Positions 29,817 to 38,001 of a DNA stretch of 40,773 nucleotides are shown here, one piece after another. How positions within the stretch are numbered: the stretch's first letter is position 1; each line of letters begins with the position of its first letter. The position numbers and the translations under genes are program-made. Under the pieces are notes generated by a model that saw only the letters and a program-made list of their open reading frames with translations, searched no databases and was not told where the DNA came from. The DNA is taken from positions 1-40,773 of the forward strand of contig JAISOH010000072.1 of the NCBI GenBank assembly GCA_031275825.1, given 5' to 3'. The stretch comes from Prevotellaceae bacterium (GTDB taxonomy: Bacteria; Bacteroidota; Bacteroidia; Bacteroidales; UBA932).

Positions 29817-31643
29817 TTACAGATTATATGCAGCCAATTTTTCGCCGATAATAACAAATGCCATATTGATATTGGAAACGAGTTCATAAATAATTTTGCG
29901 ATTGTTTCCCATATTGAAAGATTTTATTTCTTCGCCTGTGTTTTTATCAACTTTTACCAGCGAAAGAAAATCCTGTCCATCTTTTCTTTCGCCCGATATA
30001 AAGTATGCAAAATCGTTGGTTGTTTTTGAAGCGTTGCGTAATTTAGCCTGCTGTTTAAGTTTCGCAACTGTACCCGACATGTGTTTCGATGCTTCCGCAT
30101 ATTGTTTTGTGTTGCTTGTAAACGCTCCGAATGTTGTGCTGTTGCCACTTCCGTCCGATACTGTTATTTCCGTTGACATTATTCCTGCGCCTATACTGCC
30201 GACTGTCAGCAATGTTCTTTCCAGACGGTCAGTTGCCAGTTGCTTGAAATATTTATGCGCCAATAGTTCCCCGTTGTTATCTATAAAAAAATATTCGTTT
30301 ATTCCCTGTACAAAATAGCCTTTGTTGCGTGTTTCAAAAAGATATATTTCTTTTGGGTTTTCGATATCTACCTTGATGCTTTCGGGTTTTTTAGTCAATT
30401 CATCCGGATTAAACAAATAAAATCTTTTCCAGTCAAGTATTGCAACTTTTTTGTTTTTATCGTCAAATGCTATTTTTGCATCTTTGCCAAAATTCAATCG
30501 CCATATTGATTTTCCTTTCACCTTATCTACAAATCTTGCAAATTCGGCGCTTAAAATCAAATAACCTTTTTTATATTCTTTTTTCGATACATCATTATCT
30601 TCATCGTCCAAATCCATTTCAAATGGTTTTTTCCAAAGGTTTTTTCCTGTTGCCTTATCAACCAGCATGGTTTTATTTCCGTAAAAAACTTCGTACCCTT
30701 CTTCTTCAACCGTTACATCTTTGAGTTTTTTGGCTTCATAATCTTTTTTCCACAGTTTTTCGCCTGTTGAATATTTATAAATATTAAATCCATCTTTTCC
30801 TGCAATCAATACACTTTCGGCGTCAACCTGAATTTGTTTTATAAAGTTATCGGCAATTTCAACAGGTTTTTTCCATAAATTTTTTCCGGTTTTCAAGTCA
30901 ATAGCCGAAACTTTTTTACCGAATGATGATGTTGACAGCGAAAGCAAGCCTCCGCTTTGGTCAACCGCTATCAAATGTTCTTCTTTGTCGTCCATAAAGA
31001 ATGTTCCCGGATTACATTCGTTTTCCCAAATAATGCTGCCGTTTTTACTGTTTATCAGATACAGTTTTTTGCCGTGTTTGTAAACAATGTCTTTTGTTGA
31101 AGTAATTTTGGGTTCAAACGCATTGTACAGTCCAAAAGAGCTTATGCCCGTGATTTTTCCCAGATTTTTCATTACGCTTTCTTTTTCCAAATCAATACTC
31201 CACATCAATTCGCTTTTTTCCAAATCTATGCAGTGCAGTTTTACAATTCTGTTCGGAGAATTTGCCTTGACCAAAAGCACAAATGTTTCGGGAATGATAT
31301 TTGTTTCTTCAATACTCAAAACTTTTGTTGCAGAATCTGCGCCAAACAGTATTTTTCCTGTTTCTGCATTAACAAACATGTTGTTGACAGTTGCAAAAGG
31401 AGTAAGCGGTATTTCTTCAAATACATCGTTTATTTTTTCAAATTTCCATAATACTTCGCCTGCAATGTAGTTTACTCCGTAATAAAATGCGGATGTTTTT
31501 ACTACCGGAACTCCGGTAAAATTATGTACAAAAATTTTTTCAGGTTTTCCTTCTACAGGAAACGACCAGTCGGGATTTGCCTGTTGCGCTTTAGCATATG
31601 CGAAAATGCAAAAAACGCATAATAATAACAATAATTTTTTCAT
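29817..31643 (-). CDS. Secreted PQQ-binding-like beta-propeller protein
   Basis: Signal peptide; repeated GKNLWKKP, GSIIWENE, GEKLWKKD, KGKSIWRLN blades. Confidence 0.85.
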   Translation of the reverse strand: MKKLLLLLCVFCIFAYAKAQQANPDWSFPVEGKPEKIFVHNFTGVPVVKTSAFYYGVNYIAGEVLWKFEKINDVFEEIPLTPFATVNNMFVNAETGKILFGADSATKVLSIEETNIIPETFVLLVKANSPNRIVKLHCIDLEKSELMWSIDLEKESVMKNLGKITGISSFGLYNAFEPKITSTKDIVYKHGKKLYLINSKNGSIIWENECNPGTFFMDDKEEHLIAVDQSGGLLSLSTSSFGKKVSAIDLKTGKNLWKKPVEIADNFIKQIQVDAESVLIAGKDGFNIYKYSTGEKLWKKDYEAKKLKDVTVEEEGYEVFYGNKTMLVDKATGKNLWKKPFEMDLDDEDNDVSKKEYKKGYLILSAEFARFVDKVKGKSIWRLNFGKDAKIAFDDKNKKVAILDWKRFYLFNPDELTKKPESIKVDIENPKEIYLFETRNKGYFVQGINEYFFIDNNGELLAHKYFKQLATDRLERTLLTVGSIGAGIMSTEITVSDGSGNSTTFGAFTSNTKQYAEASKHMSGTVAKLKQQAKLRNASKTTNDFAYFISGERKDGQDFLSLVKVDKNTGEEIKSFNMGNNRKIIYELVSNINMAFVIIGEKLAAYNL

Positions 31644-31672
31644 AATATTTTTTAAAAAAGATTAATTAACAA

Positions 31673-31680
31673 CAAAGATA
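31673..31680 (-). promoter_or_regulatory. Promoter -7 element TATCTTTG upstream of the PQQ-like gene
   Basis: caaagata on + strand = TATCTTTG on - strand, matching TAnnTTTG; no clear -33 box. Confidence 0.35.
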
Positions 31681-31722
31681 ATACATTTTCACATATAAAT
31701 GCCTTTATTTTTGCATTAAAAT

Positions 31723-31747
31723 AAAAAAGTTCCCTGTGAGGGAACTT
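31723..31747 (-). terminator. Intrinsic terminator after the DUF4295 gene
   Basis: aagttccct gtg agggaactt with T-tract on the minus strand. Confidence 0.85.
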
Positions 31748-31794
31748 CAATTTGATTAAAAATACCAATTTTTATTGGCAACATATAAAAACAA

Positions 31795-31947
31795 TTATTT
31801 TGAAAAAAATGTTTTTACTTCTTCGTTATCTAAAATTTCTTCTTTAAAAGCATAAGCGCCTGTTTTTGGCGATTTCACCATTTTGATGCACTTTACGTTT
31901 TTCTTTGCGCTTTTATCTCTAAGGGTTGCAACTGCTTTTTTTGCCAT
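31795..31947 (-). CDS. DUF4295 small protein (50 aa; not in the supplied ORF track)
   Basis: Manual translation: MAKKAVATLRDKSAKKNVKCIKMVKSPKTGAYAFKEEILDNEEVKTFFSK; conserved next to rpmG/rpmB in Bacteroidetes. Confidence 0.88.
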   Translation of the reverse strand: MAKKAVATLRDKSAKKNVKCIKMVKSPKTGAYAFKEEILDNEEVKTFFSK

Positions 31948-31958
31948 AACTTAAAAAA

Positions 31959-32147
31959 TTATTTGATTTCTCTGTGAATAGTTACTTTTTTCAAATACGG
32001 ATTATATTTTTTACGTTCTAACCGGTCAGGATTGTTTTTTTTGTTTTTTGTGGTAATATATCTTGATATTCCGGGAACTCCCGATTCTTTTTGTTCGGTA
32101 CATTCCAGTATTACCTGAATTCTTACATCTTTACTTTTTTTAGCCAT
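31959..32147 (-). CDS. rpmG: 50S ribosomal protein L33
   Basis: [62 protein letters not shown]. Confidence 0.96.
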   Translation of the reverse strand: MAKKSKDVRIQVILECTEQKESGVPGISRYITTKNKKNNPDRLERKKYNPYLKKVTIHREIK

Positions 32148-32164
32148 TGTTTAATCTCCCGTTT

Positions 32165-32407
32165 TTAATAAATATTAATTAAACCTTTTTCCCTGGCTTC
32201 TTTTAACGCAACTTTCAATCCTTTTTTGTTGATTGTGCGAATACCTGATGCAGATACTTTAAGCGTTACAAAACGCTTTTCATCTTCAAGCCAGAAACGT
32301 TTTGTTTTAAGGTTTGGACAAAACTCTCTTTTGGTTCTGCGTTTCGAGTGCGATACATTGTTACCTATAATAACGCGCTTTCCTGTAATTTGACAAATTC
32401 GTGACAT
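32165..32407 (-). CDS. rpmB: 50S ribosomal protein L28
   Basis: [39 protein letters not shown]. Confidence 0.97.
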   Translation of the reverse strand: MSRICQITGKRVIIGNNVSHSKRRTKREFCPNLKTKRFWLEDEKRFVTLKVSASGIRTINKKGLKVALKEAREKGLINIY

Positions 32408-32796
32408 CTTTTTTATAGAATTTATTCTGTTTTCAAAATATCTTTATGATTAAAATTAAAATCTGATTTTCAATTTTAGCCTGCAAAGGTCGCAATTTTT
32501 TTTGGATATGCAAATTTTTTTTCGTTTTTTTAGAATTTATTTTTTTGCCGTTGCGCAAAATTATGATATTTCATGCAAAATTTATGAGTTTTAAATCCAA
32601 TACTTCTGTTGCAAAATACCCTTTAACAACAGTAACCTCACAAACTAATCGCTTATTTATCTTTTTGTTGGCATATATCAAATCGGAGAGATTGAAGCTT
32701 GTGCGCAATTTTGCTCTTAATTTTAACGAATAAAAAACGCCTGAAAAAACTTGATACTGTCAGAAATTATGAATCTTATCAACATGAGTTGATATA

Positions 32797-33288
32797 TCAC
32801 AATTTTTTATAAATTATAAACGAATATTCCAATCCGTTTTTTTCGTCAGTAAAAATTTGGCTTTGGCTTTCAACAATAAATTTATTTTTATCAATATTCG
32901 GAAAAAACACATCGGCGTCAAACGATTGATGTATTTTGGTAATATATAATCTGTCGGCAACAGGTAAAAACTGTTTGTAAACGGCAGCTCCGCCTATAAT
33001 AAAATTTTCGGAATTTTCATCGCAAACATCAATGGCAGCCTGTATTGTGCGTACTGCAAAAACATTTTCTCCATGCAGATTCAAAGTTTGCGAAATTATA
33101 ATATTTTTGCGTTCCGGTAAAGGTTTCACAGGCAACGACAGCCATGTGTTTTTTCCCATAATTACCGTATGTCCCGAAGTTATTTTTTTAAAATATTTCA
33201 AATCATCCGAAATATGCCAGAGCAAATCGTTATTTTTGCCTATTGCATTGTTTTCGGCTATTGCTACTATTATCGAAAATGTTTTCAT
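32797..33288 (-). CDS. folA: Dihydrofolate reductase
   Basis: FSIIVAIAENNAIGKNNDLLWHISDDLKYFKKITSGHTVIMGKNTWLSL, FIIGGAAVYKQFLPVADRLYITKIH. Confidence 0.96.
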   Translation of the reverse strand: MKTFSIIVAIAENNAIGKNNDLLWHISDDLKYFKKITSGHTVIMGKNTWLSLPVKPLPERKNIIISQTLNLHGENVFAVRTIQAAIDVCDENSENFIIGGAAVYKQFLPVADRLYITKIHQSFDADVFFPNIDKNKFIVESQSQIFTDEKNGLEYSFIIYKKL

Positions 33289-33299
33289 GCTAATTGAAT

Positions 33300-34094
33300 T
33301 TAAACAGCTATGGGAGCTTTTATTGCCGGATGGCAGTTGTAATTTATCAGTTCAAAATCTTCATATTTGAAGTCAAAAACAGATTTTACGTTTTGATTAA
33401 TTTTCATTTGAGGAAGTTCAAACGGTTTGCGTAACAACTGGGTTTTTGCCTGTTCGATATGATTGAGATAAACATGCGTATCGCCGAGAGAATGAATAAA
33501 TTCGCCGGCTTGCAGATTGCAAACCCGAGCCATCATCATTGTCAGCAAAGCGTATGAAGCAATATTAAAAGGCACGCCCAAAAACACATCGGCGCTGCGC
33601 TGGTAAAGCTGGCACGAAAGTTTGCCGTTTGCAACATAAAACTGAAATAACACATGACATGGAGGCAAAGCCATATTATCCAAATCGCCTGCGTTCCACG
33701 CACAAACAATATGCCGCCGCGAGTCGGGATTGTTTTTTATTGAATTTACCGTATTGTTTATCTGGTCAATATGTTTACCATCGGCATTTTGCCACGAACG
33801 CCACTGATAACCGTAAACATGTCCCAAATCGCCGTTTGCGTCAGCCCATTCATCCCAAATTGTAACATTATTGTCGTTCAGAAATTTTATATTGGTATCG
33901 CCTTTCAAAAACCATAGAAGTTCGTAAATGATAGATTTAAGATGAATTTTTTTTGTAGTAACAAGCGGAAAACCATTGTTCAAATCAAACCGCATTTGAT
34001 AACCAAAAATACTCAAAGTGCCGACGCCTGTACGGTCGTGTTTTTCAATGCCTTCGCTTAAAATTTTATTAAGTAAGTCAAGATATGCTTTCAT
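33300..34094 (-). CDS. thyA: Thymidylate synthase
   Basis: [79 protein letters not shown]. Confidence 0.98.
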   Translation of the reverse strand: MKAYLDLLNKILSEGIEKHDRTGVGTLSIFGYQMRFDLNNGFPLVTTKKIHLKSIIYELLWFLKGDTNIKFLNDNNVTIWDEWADANGDLGHVYGYQWRSWQNADGKHIDQINNTVNSIKNNPDSRRHIVCAWNAGDLDNMALPPCHVLFQFYVANGKLSCQLYQRSADVFLGVPFNIASYALLTMMMARVCNLQAGEFIHSLGDTHVYLNHIEQAKTQLLRKPFELPQMKINQNVKSVFDFKYEDFELINYNCHPAIKAPIAV

Positions 34095-34136
34095 CGTTTA
34101 TTTTGAAAATAAAAACCTAAATTCATAATTGTTTTA

Positions 34137-34144
34137 CAAAGATA
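34137..34144 (-). promoter_or_regulatory. Promoter -7 element TATCTTTG upstream of thyA-folA
   Basis: caaagata on + strand; no well-spaced -33 box. Confidence 0.35.
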
Positions 34145-34317
34145 GCATTAAATTTTCAAATCACACACCGACAAATAAATTTGAAAATACAGGTAAGATA
34201 TGATTTTTAATGTTTTGTGTTAAAATTTTTTGAGAATTAATTATTTTGGAATAACGTAAATTACATTAATTATAGTTAATCAGCACAAAACGACTGTTAG
34301 GAAAAAACATCAAAAAT

Positions 34318-34325
34318 TACCTTTG
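34318..34325 (+). promoter_or_regulatory. Promoter -7 element TACCTTTG
   Basis: TACCTTTG 17 bp upstream of the 171-aa ORF; matches TAnnTTTG. Confidence 0.35.
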
Positions 34326-34341
34326 CGGTATATATAAAATA

Positions 34342-34857
34342 ATGATAAAAAATGTTGTAATATTTATTTTAATCGTCAATTCGATTAAAATATCGGCTCA
34401 AACGGAAATACAAAAATTGTCCGACACAAGTAAATTTTTGTTTGACTTGAAACCTGCAACTCCGATTAACAATAATTTTAATCTACTGATAAATCCTTTT
34501 CCTGCAAAACTTACGGCAAATCATACCAACATTTATCATTCAATAAAGGATACATTACAGCGAGATTCGTTGAACATGCCGCATGAGCAAAAAATCAATC
34601 CCGAACTGTTGTTTGTTCGCAGCGCTTATTTTTCTCCCGATTCAAAATTATTCAAATTCAAAAAACAAAGTTTCGGTTTGTTATCAGATGAAGAATTAGG
34701 AAAAAAACTTTCGTTGGAAATAGTAAAAACATATAAAGAAAAATATGGAAACGTTTCCTCTGGAAGACGTTCCGGCGGCATCAGCATTGGCATACCAACC
34801 AAAGAAGAGCGAATGAAAGAAAGAGCCGAAAAACGGAAAAAGGCTTATGTATATTGA
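34342..34857 (+). CDS. Secreted hypothetical protein
   Basis: N-terminal signal peptide ending ISAQ; good upstream promoter-like box; no family recognised. Confidence 0.6.
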   Translation: MIKNVVIFILIVNSIKISAQTEIQKLSDTSKFLFDLKPATPINNNFNLLINPFPAKLTANHTNIYHSIKDTLQRDSLNMPHEQKINPELLFVRSAYFSPDSKLFKFKKQSFGLLSDEELGKKLSLEIVKTYKEKYGNVSSGRRSGGISIGIPTKEERMKERAEKRKKAYVY

Positions 34858-34913
34858 CAGTAAACGCCGAAATATCTTTTGCACATCATTATTTTTTGAC
34901 TTTATCTTAATAG

Positions 34914-34947
34914 AGCAGGCAGTTGAATTTTCATTTAACTGCCTGCT
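34914..34947. terminator. Hairpin between the 171-aa ORF and the tRNA fragment
   Basis: agcaggcagtt (34914-34924) / aactgcctgct (34937-34947). Confidence 0.6.
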
Positions 34948-34956
34948 TATATTTTG

Positions 34957-35001
34957 TGGGCCCAGTAGGGCTTGAACCTACGACCCCCTGATTATGAGTC
35001 A
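34957..35001 (-). pseudogene. 3' fragment of elongator tRNA-Met(CAT): attachment-site scar
   Basis: Minus strand tgactCATaatcagggggtcGTAGGttcaagcCCTACtgggccca: half anticodon stem, CAT anticodon loop, variable loop, perfect T arm, acceptor 3' strand. No D-arm or 5' acceptor follows (taattttattgcc...). Confidence 0.8.
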
Positions 35002-35124
35002 TTAATTTTATTGCCAACAATATATTGTAAATCAATATATTATATATTGCATATTTTTTGTCCGTAAAAATATAGTAAAAAAATTATTTATTTTTACTAA
35101 AAAACAAATTCAATCCATCTTCAA

Positions 35125-35394
35125 TTATTTTTGATTTTGAGATATTGTTCTTATTTCTTCTAAAAATTTTTCAATTCCCGCTATTATTTTTTGCTTTTGT
35201 TCGGCAGAAAAACAACTGGGATTGCCATTGGCATTTCTACCTGCCAATTTGCGCATTGTATTTGAAGTATAGCGTATTGCGCAATAATCAGGAAAAAAAC
35301 TGCGGCATTTCAGGTATTTAATTTTTTGGGTAAATTCGTCTATTTCTGGTTTTTTCATATTCATAAATTTTATAAGCCCTATGCCATTCCGCAA
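35125..35394 (-). CDS. Small hypothetical protein (start may be the internal MNMKKPEI)
   Basis: ORF in operon orientation; KxxxxxFLEEIRTISQNQK C-terminus; no family recognised. Confidence 0.5.
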   Translation of the reverse strand: MRNGIGLIKFMNMKKPEIDEFTQKIKYLKCRSFFPDYCAIRYTSNTMRKLAGRNANGNPSCFSAEQKQKIIAGIEKFLEEIRTISQNQK

Positions 35395-35593
35395 GGCGTT
35401 TCATTAATTTTTCTATTCTGTCGGCATTACCTTTGTAATGCTCATTGAACGAGTCTATCATATCAACGATTTCAAACCTGCCATTTTCTCTCACTTTTGC
35501 TAAAAATCGAGGCTTGCGCGTATGTAAAATATACACGCCATCGAGGTCTACCATTTTGTTTTCGGCAATTAAAAACGCAGGATAATCAGCCAT
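35318..35593 (-). CDS. Small hypothetical protein (MADYPAFLIAENKMVDLDGVY...)
   Basis: Start moved to MADYP at 35593, overlapping the IbrB-like stop by 8 bp (translational coupling). Confidence 0.6.
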   Translation of the reverse strand: MADYPAFLIAENKMVDLDGVYILHTRKPRFLAKVRENGRFEIVDMIDSFNEHYKGNADRIEKLMKRLAEWHRAYKIYEYEKTRNRRIYPKN

Positions 35594-36245
35594 TTTCCAC
35601 CTCCCATGCCTGCGAAAATTCATTATCGATAAACAGCGAAGCAATGCCTGTTAACTGTTTCAGCCGCAATATTTCGTCTGTATCCATACCTATATGTTTT
35701 TTTATCCATGTTTCCTTGCGACCGAGCAGTATCAGTTCTTTTACTATATTGCTCATCAAATCAATATCGTGCGAGCCGCGAGCGCGGTTGTGTCGAATTG
35801 TTGATGCCATGCGGCTGTCAAGTTCGCGGTGATCTTCGCGAATAAACGACACAGGCAAACGTCCAAAAGTGCTTGCGCTTATTTTTTTCGATTTTCGTTC
35901 CGACTGCCGACGATGAAAGCCATCAACTATTCTGATTATATCTTCTTCCGGATTGCCAACAATCGGCATTGTATAGCCATCTTCCTCTATGGAAGTAATA
36001 AGCAGCGCCATTTCGGGCGGAGCCACGCTGTTCGGATTATAATCGTTACCTTCTATTTTTTCTGATTTTTCCCATGCTACAAAATCAACCGGATGGTGTT
36101 TTAATGGGCTTACTTTGTGCAGTTCAGCGCGAACATAATTAAGTGCATCAATTTTTTCATCTACATCGGTTATTGCGCTTATCAATGCGCACAGTTCTTT
36201 AATTTTATCTTTTATATTTGCCTGATTGTTAAATAAATCTGTCAT
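35586..36245 (-). CDS. IbrB-like ParB/Srx-fold protein
   Basis: NDYNPNSVAPPEMALLITSIEEDGYTMPIV, RIVDGFHRRQ, GRLPVSFI, RMASTIRHNRARGSHDIDLM, LGRKETWIKKHIGMDTDEILRLKQLTGIASLF. Confidence 0.88.
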   Translation of the reverse strand: MTDLFNNQANIKDKIKELCALISAITDVDEKIDALNYVRAELHKVSPLKHHPVDFVAWEKSEKIEGNDYNPNSVAPPEMALLITSIEEDGYTMPIVGNPEEDIIRIVDGFHRRQSERKSKKISASTFGRLPVSFIREDHRELDSRMASTIRHNRARGSHDIDLMSNIVKELILLGRKETWIKKHIGMDTDEILRLKQLTGIASLFIDNEFSQAWEVENG

Positions 36246-37561
36246 AACATATCATTATATTTCTGTAATAATTCATTTTGTCGCAATACCTGTCGTTTTG
36301 TTATTGAGAATGAAAGCGATTGACAGGTAATATCATTCTTTAAAATGGTCATACACAATCTTTTCCATGAAAGAAAATCAGCCTTATTGTCAAGCCCCGG
36401 CAATACATCGGGAATGGATTTTGCCTTTATTACTTCTTTGTAGCCTTTACCGCGATTACTGAATGTATGTGTATTAATAAACGCATCGGGAGCCAGTTCT
36501 TCAAATAATTTAATATCATTTTCAGCGATTGGACATCCGACTTGTTGCCAGTAGCGAATAAATCTGACGAACTTTTTTGTGTAAATATCACGGGTTTCTT
36601 TTGGCAGGGTTTTTAACAGGAATTTACAGTAACTTTTCCATGTATGACCTTGCGGCAGGTCAATATGTTTTGCGCCGGTTGCCTTGCTGCCTGCATAGAT
36701 ATTGCCGAAGTTTGCGCCCGAAACTCTGTCCACAACCCTAAACCATGTTTCCGGTTCTATTATCTTAAACATATTTAATCCCGCTTTCTGTTCATCTCCA
36801 TAAGGCTCGCAAATCCGCATCTTATGAAGCGGAACGCCGGCTTTGTAGAATAAATCGTAAATCCTGTTATAAGGCTTATGAAATTTACCGTTGTATGTCC
36901 AAATATCATTCACATGCCAATCGTAAACCGGATAAAAATTTACCGTACTGTCAGATACGACTGTCGAATATATTTTACTATCATAAATTCCCTTGTCGGC
37001 TCGTGCAATCGCACGGAATCTGTTCAAACTTTCATCTGTTCTGATACCCACAAGGCAGGCGGTACTTCCGCCGCCATGAACAGCGGCATACCAGTCTCCG
37101 AACTGTTCGATAAATTCCTCAAATGTCATATTCTGTTTATAAAAATCAAACGGATTATTTTTTTCGCTGATTATAAAATTATATGCAGGCATCGGTCGCA
37201 CCCATTTATCGCGCTTGCTTTCTTCCCAGAATATCCAGTAAGGTTCATACATCGAAACCGCATTTGTTGTAAGCATCGGCAAACATACCCAATACGGCTC
37301 AATCAAATCTAAATTATCAAAAATCATTTTTTCTATAAAGTTAATCGTTCCTTTATAAAAAGCCTCTAAATCAATGAATAATATACCTATTTTCTTCTTA
37401 ATATTATTTTTACGCATATAGTCAACAACGAGATTAAATACAACCCCGCTATCCTTACCGCCTGAAAATGAAACATAAATATTTTCAAAATTTTTAAATA
37501 TATAATCTATCCTGTTGTTAGCGGCATCGTAAACATTAATATTTAAGTAATACTTTTTCAT
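36242..37561 (-). CDS. IbrA-like phosphoadenosine phosphosulfate reductase family (PP-loop, DUF3440-like) protein
   Basis: NVYDAANNRIDYIFKNFENIYVSFSGGKDSGVVFNLV PP-loop; GILFIDLEAFYKGT; IEPYWVCLPMLTTNAVSMYEPYWIFWEESKRDKWVRPMP; overlaps ibrB start by 4 bp. Confidence 0.9.
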   Translation of the reverse strand: MKKYYLNINVYDAANNRIDYIFKNFENIYVSFSGGKDSGVVFNLVVDYMRKNNIKKKIGILFIDLEAFYKGTINFIEKMIFDNLDLIEPYWVCLPMLTTNAVSMYEPYWIFWEESKRDKWVRPMPAYNFIISEKNNPFDFYKQNMTFEEFIEQFGDWYAAVHGGGSTACLVGIRTDESLNRFRAIARADKGIYDSKIYSTVVSDSTVNFYPVYDWHVNDIWTYNGKFHKPYNRIYDLFYKAGVPLHKMRICEPYGDEQKAGLNMFKIIEPETWFRVVDRVSGANFGNIYAGSKATGAKHIDLPQGHTWKSYCKFLLKTLPKETRDIYTKKFVRFIRYWQQVGCPIAENDIKLFEELAPDAFINTHTFSNRGKGYKEVIKAKSIPDVLPGLDNKADFLSWKRLCMTILKNDITCQSLSFSITKRQVLRQNELLQKYNDML

Positions 37562-37968
37562 AATATCAATTCAACCCTGTGCCATTTTGTAAATGCCTTG
37601 ATTATTTTAAATCCCGCCTTCAAATAGTGCGGCAAACATTCATTGGTACAGTCTGCTTTAATGTGCTTTATTCCATTTTTTTTACACCATTTTATACGTT
37701 CCGATATTAATTTTTTATGAATGCCTTTTTGTCTGTAATCGGGAATAACATAATCATACGTAAATTCGACATCTTTTTGTGTTTGCCGTATTGCTGAAAA
37801 TCCAGCCAAATTTTCATTATCGAAAACAATAAACCAGCAATAATTTTCGTCTGTCAAAATCGGATAACCATCAAACATTGCCACAATACTGCGATTCATT
37901 GCATACGGAGCAATGAGTTCGTATAGCCGTTTGTCTGTTCCTGATAGTTTTTGTATTTTCATTTTCAT
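37558..37968 (-). CDS. GNAT-family N-acetyltransferase
   Basis: FTYDYVIPDYRQKGIHKKLISERIKWCKKNGIKHIKADCTNECLPHYLKAGFKII; overlaps the IbrA-like start by 4 bp. Confidence 0.85.
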   Translation of the reverse strand: MKMKIQKLSGTDKRLYELIAPYAMNRSIVAMFDGYPILTDENYCWFIVFDNENLAGFSAIRQTQKDVEFTYDYVIPDYRQKGIHKKLISERIKWCKKNGIKHIKADCTNECLPHYLKAGFKIIKAFTKWHRVELIL

Positions 37969-37977
37969 TTTTTTTTA

Positions 37978-37985
37978 CAAATATA
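37978..37985 (-). promoter_or_regulatory. Possible internal promoter -7 element TATATTTG for the GNAT-IbrA-IbrB operon
   Basis: caaatata on + strand, 10 bp upstream of the GNAT start; no clear -33 box. Confidence 0.3.
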
Positions 37986-38001
37986 GATATAATTTTAATT
38001 G

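Noticed and set aside
29799-31470. Plus-strand ORFs opposite the PQQ-like gene (29799-30029, 29896-30318, 30440-30724, 31087-31470)
   Set aside because: Mirror the repetitive beta-propeller coding sequence on the other strand; no independent support.
32545-32733. 62-aa ORF between rpmB and folA
   Set aside because: No motif, no clear start signals; listed only as a gap to inspect.
34957-35030. A functional tRNA-Met gene
   Set aside because: Only the 3' half is present; the anticodon stem 5' strand, D-arm and 5' acceptor are missing, so it is a scar, not a working tRNA.
35586-36245. ParB-like gene as a plasmid partition system
   Set aside because: No ParA partner; motifs match IbrB-type proteins paired with the PAPS-reductase-like gene.
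36242-37561. PP-loop protein as a sulfate-assimilation CysH or a Dnd/Ssp system DndC
   Set aside because: IbrA-type N-terminus and partner; no dndB/D/E, sspB/D or cysteine-biosynthesis neighbours are visible.
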